A stretch of DNA of 6,267 bases from Actinomycetota bacterium (GTDB lineage: Bacteria > Actinomycetota > Acidimicrobiia > Acidimicrobiales > JACCXE01): positions 1 through 6,267 of the forward strand of contig JACCXE010000261.1 of assembly GCA_013697265.1 (NCBI GenBank), written 5' to 3'. The notes beneath the pieces are model-generated. The model ran no database searches and was not told the origin of the DNA. It saw nothing but the letters and a program-made list of their open reading frames with translations. Within the stretch, counting starts at the first letter, position 1; every line of letters starts with the position of its first letter. The translations under genes and the position numbers were made by a program. Shown in pieces: positions 4,279 to 6,267 of the stretch.

Positions 4279-5706
4279 TTAAGAGGAGACGGTGCCCCGG
4301 ACCCGCCGCAGGCTGATGCCCGTACCGGCGAGGGCCACAGCCAACAGGCCGACGCCAGCAGCACCGGCAGCGGCCGGGATGCCGCTGTCGTCACTGGTAC
4401 CGGAGTTGAGCACGATCGCCTGACGAGGCTTGCGCGTCGTCGGGAATTCGAGGTGGGTCGGCTCCGACGGGACCACTATTTCCGCCGGGGTCGGTGCGGT
4501 CGGCGCCGAACCGGGCGCCGAACCGGGCGCCGACGTTGTTGCGGTGCTTCGGCGACGACCCGTGGTCGGCGACCCTGGAGTGGTCGTTTGCCCGCCGCCG
4601 CTGCTGCTGGTGCCGCCACCGTTGTTGTTCACCGACGCGTTCTTCGCGACCGCCCTGCCTACGTTCAGTCGGCCCTGGCAACCCTCACCGCAGCTCACCT
4701 TGTCGGCGGTATCCAGCAGCGTCTGCACGGCCTGTTCGCGGCTCAGGCCCTGCGACAGCAACAGCGCCGCGGCGCCCGAAACCATCGGTGCCGCCATCGA
4801 CGTGCCCGACAAGTAGGCGTAGCAACTGGGACTGTTCGACGGCTGGCAGTTACCGCGCGTGAACGTGGACAGGATCATGTCTTTGTCGACGCCGTTGCTG
4901 TCGCCGCCCGGCGCGACCATGCCCCACTTTGTGCCTCTGGTCAATCCGTTCGAATAGCCGGCGACCGATCCGTTGCGAATGGTGGCGCCGACCACGATCG
5001 CGTCGAGGTCCCCGTAGCTGCCGTCGGCGCCGAACAGCGAGCCGTTCTCATTGCCCGCCGCGATCACGGGGATCGCCCCGGCGTCCCACGCGGCCTGCAC
5101 CGCGGCGCCTAGCGGACTTCCCTCGTTGCTTCCACCGCCGACGAACCCGCCGAGGAGGCCGCCGCTGACGCCGAGACTGAGGTTGACCACCTTGGCGCCG
5201 TTGGCCACGACCCATTCGATACCCGCCTTCACGTCGTTGAGTTCGGCGCTGGGATCGTCAGAGCCGTTGTCCCTGAACACCCGGGCCACCACCAACTGCG
5301 CACCGGGAGCCACGCCGGCGACGCCCGTGTTGTTACCCATGGTCGCCGCCGCGATGCCAGCGACGTGCGTGCCATGCCCGGCGACGTCGTTACCCGCGCC
5401 TGAACCCGGGTCGCACTTGGCCTGGTCGCCGCCGGTGCCTACGCACGTGGCTGAGGCGACCACGCGGTCTTTGAGGTCGTCGTGGTTGCGGTTCACGCCC
5501 GAGTCGACGATGCCGATGCGGATGCGGCCACCGGTGGTGGTCGGCCACGCCGCGGGCACGTTGGCCCCTTCGGCCTGCGTGAGGCTCCACTGCCTGTCGG
5601 ACAGCGGATCGTTGGAGGCGTCAGCGGGATGCACACCCAGGGCGGCGAGCCCGAGAGCAGCGCCCGCGGCGATGAGGCGCGGAAGTCGGCGGGAGGAAAT
5701 CACCAT
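4279..5706 (-). CDS. membrane-anchored subtilisin-family (S8) serine protease, intact copy
   Basis: A secreted S8 protease, 475 residues from ATG 5706. Seen: signal peptide (SSRRLPRLIAAGAALGLAAL, cleavage probably near ADA-SN), short pre-region with RQWSLTQ, then the protease domain with Asp68 (IVDSGVN), His111 (GHGTHVAG), oxyanion Asn219 (VIAAGN) and Ser303 (SGTSMAAP). A long Gly/Ser/Thr/Pro/Ala linker follows, then PRQAIVLN (4405-4428), a transmembrane segment and a basic tail (LRRVRGTVSS). Cys pairs 88/98, 287/295 and 339/343 have counterparts in the neighbouring copy and suggest disulfides. The active domain should lie outside the membrane. The layout resembles mycosins and thermitase-like proteases, but no ESX secretion gene is visible, so the substrate is unknown. 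ATG 5706 aligns with the tandem copy but lacks a clear ribosome site; ATG 5730 and GTG 5703 are alternatives. The 55 bp between dapE and this gene hold no clear promoter or terminator. It ends in TAA, 48 nt before ATG 4230 of the next copy. Confidence 0.93.
   Translation of the reverse strand: MVISSRRLPRLIAAGAALGLAALGVHPADASNDPLSDRQWSLTQAEGANVPAAWPTTTGGRIRIGIVDSGVNRNHDDLKDRVVASATCVGTGGDQAKCDPGSGAGNDVAGHGTHVAGIAAATMGNNTGVAGVAPGAQLVVARVFRDNGSDDPSAELNDVKAGIEWVVANGAKVVNLSLGVSGGLLGGFVGGGSNEGSPLGAAVQAAWDAGAIPVIAAGNENGSLFGADGSYGDLDAIVVGATIRNGSVAGYSNGLTRGTKWGMVAPGGDSNGVDKDMILSTFTRGNCQPSNSPSCYAYLSGTSMAAPMVSGAAALLLSQGLSREQAVQTLLDTADKVSCGEGCQGRLNVGRAVAKNASVNNNGGGTSSSGGGQTTTPGSPTTGRRRSTATTSAPGSAPGSAPTAPTPAEIVVPSEPTHLEFPTTRKPRQAIVLNSGTSDDSGIPAAAGAAGVGLLAVALAGTGISLRRVRGTVSS
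4503..4533 (-). repeat. 12-bp tandem repeat in the protease linker
   Basis: Unit GCGCCGAACCGG (plus strand), two full copies and a 7-bp partial third. It encodes repeated Gly-Ser-Ala-Pro in the linker between protease domain and membrane anchor, so copy number probably varies by slippage and changes only linker length. Confidence 0.85.
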
Positions 5707-5761
5707 TAGTTGACCATGGTGCCACGGCATTGGCCCCGCGCACGGTCGGCTAGGGCGGCCC

Positions 5762-6267
5762 CTACGCGGAAACAACGCCGACGATCGTGGCCCACACCGC
5801 TTCGAGTTGCACTCGGGTCACGAATTCACCCTGCGTATGGGCGAGCAACGGGTCACCCGGGCCGAAATTGGCCGCCGGAATCGCCTGCTCTGCGAAAAAC
5901 GCCACATCTGTCCAGCCCAGTTTGGCTCGGGGCGGTCGGCCCGACCGCTCGACCAGCGCGGCGAGCAACGGATGGTCGAGCGAGGGCGGCGCGCCCATCG
6001 AGACGTCGATTTCGACCCAGGTGTCGCCCGTCAATTCGTCGAAGGCGTCGCCGACGACGTCTCGCACCGTGTGTCGGGCGGCGTCGAGGTCGTGGTCGGG
6101 CGCGAAGCGATGGTTGATCGTGATCGTGCATCGATCGGGTACGACGTTGCGGGCCACGCCCCCCGTTACGAGCACGACCTGCATGGCCTCGCGGTACTCG
6201 CAGCTGTCGATCACGGGTTGACGGCCGGGCCAGTCCCGCACCCGGTCGATGGCGGCGCCGGCGCGGT
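5762..6267 (-). CDS. dapE: succinyl-diaminopimelate desuccinylase DapE, C-terminal part (5' end outside the window)
   Basis: The last 167 or so residues of an M20-family peptidase; full-length DapE is about 350-380, so roughly half is missing beyond the right edge. The frame is open to base 6267, and the in-frame GTG at 6241 is not the true start. DapE hydrolyses N-succinyl-LL-diaminopimelate to LL-diaminopimelate and succinate in the lysine and cell-wall DAP pathway, in the cytoplasm with two zinc ions. Seen: dimerisation-domain motif GGVARNVVPDRCTITINHRFAPD-like, of which NVVPD and NHRFAPD are typical of actinobacterial DapE; then AKLGWTDVAFFAEQAIPAAN and FGPGDPLLAHTQGEFV, whose His fits the C-terminal metal ligand. 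Related M20 enzymes such as ArgE are possible, but the GWTDV and FGPGDPLLAH motifs favour DapE. It ends in TAG, with the protease gene 55 bp downstream on the same strand. Confidence 0.9.
   Translation of the reverse strand, partial: RAGAAIDRVRDWPGRQPVIDSCEYREAMQVVLVTGGVARNVVPDRCTITINHRFAPDHDLDAARHTVRDVVGDAFDELTGDTWVEIDVSMGAPPSLDHPLLAALVERSGRPPRAKLGWTDVAFFAEQAIPAANFGPGDPLLAHTQGEFVTRVQLEAVWATIVGVVSA

Noticed and set aside
3688..5112. Long plus-strand open frame (474 codons) across the two protease genes
   Set aside because: It lies opposite the protease genes, is rich in Arg/Ala/Gly/Val with no recognisable domain, and crosses the gap between two well-supported genes. It is a GC-driven shadow frame.
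2846..5706. Type VII (ESX) secretion locus, suggested by the mycosin-like proteases
   Set aside because: No EccB/C/D/E, WXG100, PE or PPE gene is visible; the flanks are lexA and dapE.

Overview
This window looks like ordinary chromosome from a high-GC Gram-positive bacterium (Actinomycetota; possibly a non-model class such as Acidimicrobiia, but that is only an impression). The grounds are high GC with GC-rich third codon positions, the order lexA / LysM gene / nrdR as in mycobacteria and corynebacteria, SOS operators of the CGAAC-N4-GTTCG type, an actinobacterial DapE type and a phosphofructokinase with pyrophosphate-type active-site residues. No mobile element, CRISPR array, tRNA or rRNA was seen.

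Left half (about 1-2067, minus strand): a tight set of genes transcribed leftward from the lexA intergenic region. The order is a small LysM membrane protein (1672-2067, a probable SOS cell-division inhibitor of the ChiZ/YneA/DivS kind), nrdR (1159-1644, repressor of ribonucleotide reductase genes) and pfkA (124-1152, phosphofructokinase predicted to use pyrophosphate). Gaps are 27 and 6 nt, so the three may be co-transcribed. A possible further reading frame (1-102) runs off the left edge.

Centre (2068-2243): a compact divergent control region. I see four LexA-box-like inverted repeats and one candidate sigma-70-type promoter facing each way. Two boxes sit in the spacer and near the start site of the LysM promoter. 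The other two overlap the -35 and the start site of the lexA promoter. lexA itself is 2244-2882 on the plus strand.

Right half (2846-6267, minus strand): a leftward series of dapE (only its C-terminal half lies in the window), then two tandem secreted subtilisin-family (S8) proteases with C-terminal membrane anchors. The upstream copy (4279-5706) is intact with a full catalytic triad. The downstream copy (2846-4230) carries a one-base frameshift near 3490 that separates Asp/His/Asn from the catalytic Ser, so it is either a pseudogene or a sequence error. Its 3' end overlaps the 3' end of lexA tail-to-tail by 37 bp.

How the genes fit together: DNA damage would trigger LexA self-cleavage and release the LysM division inhibitor and possibly nrdR and pfkA behind it, linking division arrest, dNTP control and glycolytic flux. 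The first link is well supported by known families. The extension to nrdR and pfkA is inference from spacing. The protease pair looks like an independent envelope function. I do not see a clearly new system; the best leads are the operator layout, the pyrophosphate-type PFK behind an SOS promoter, and the shared C-terminal anchor motif of the two proteases.
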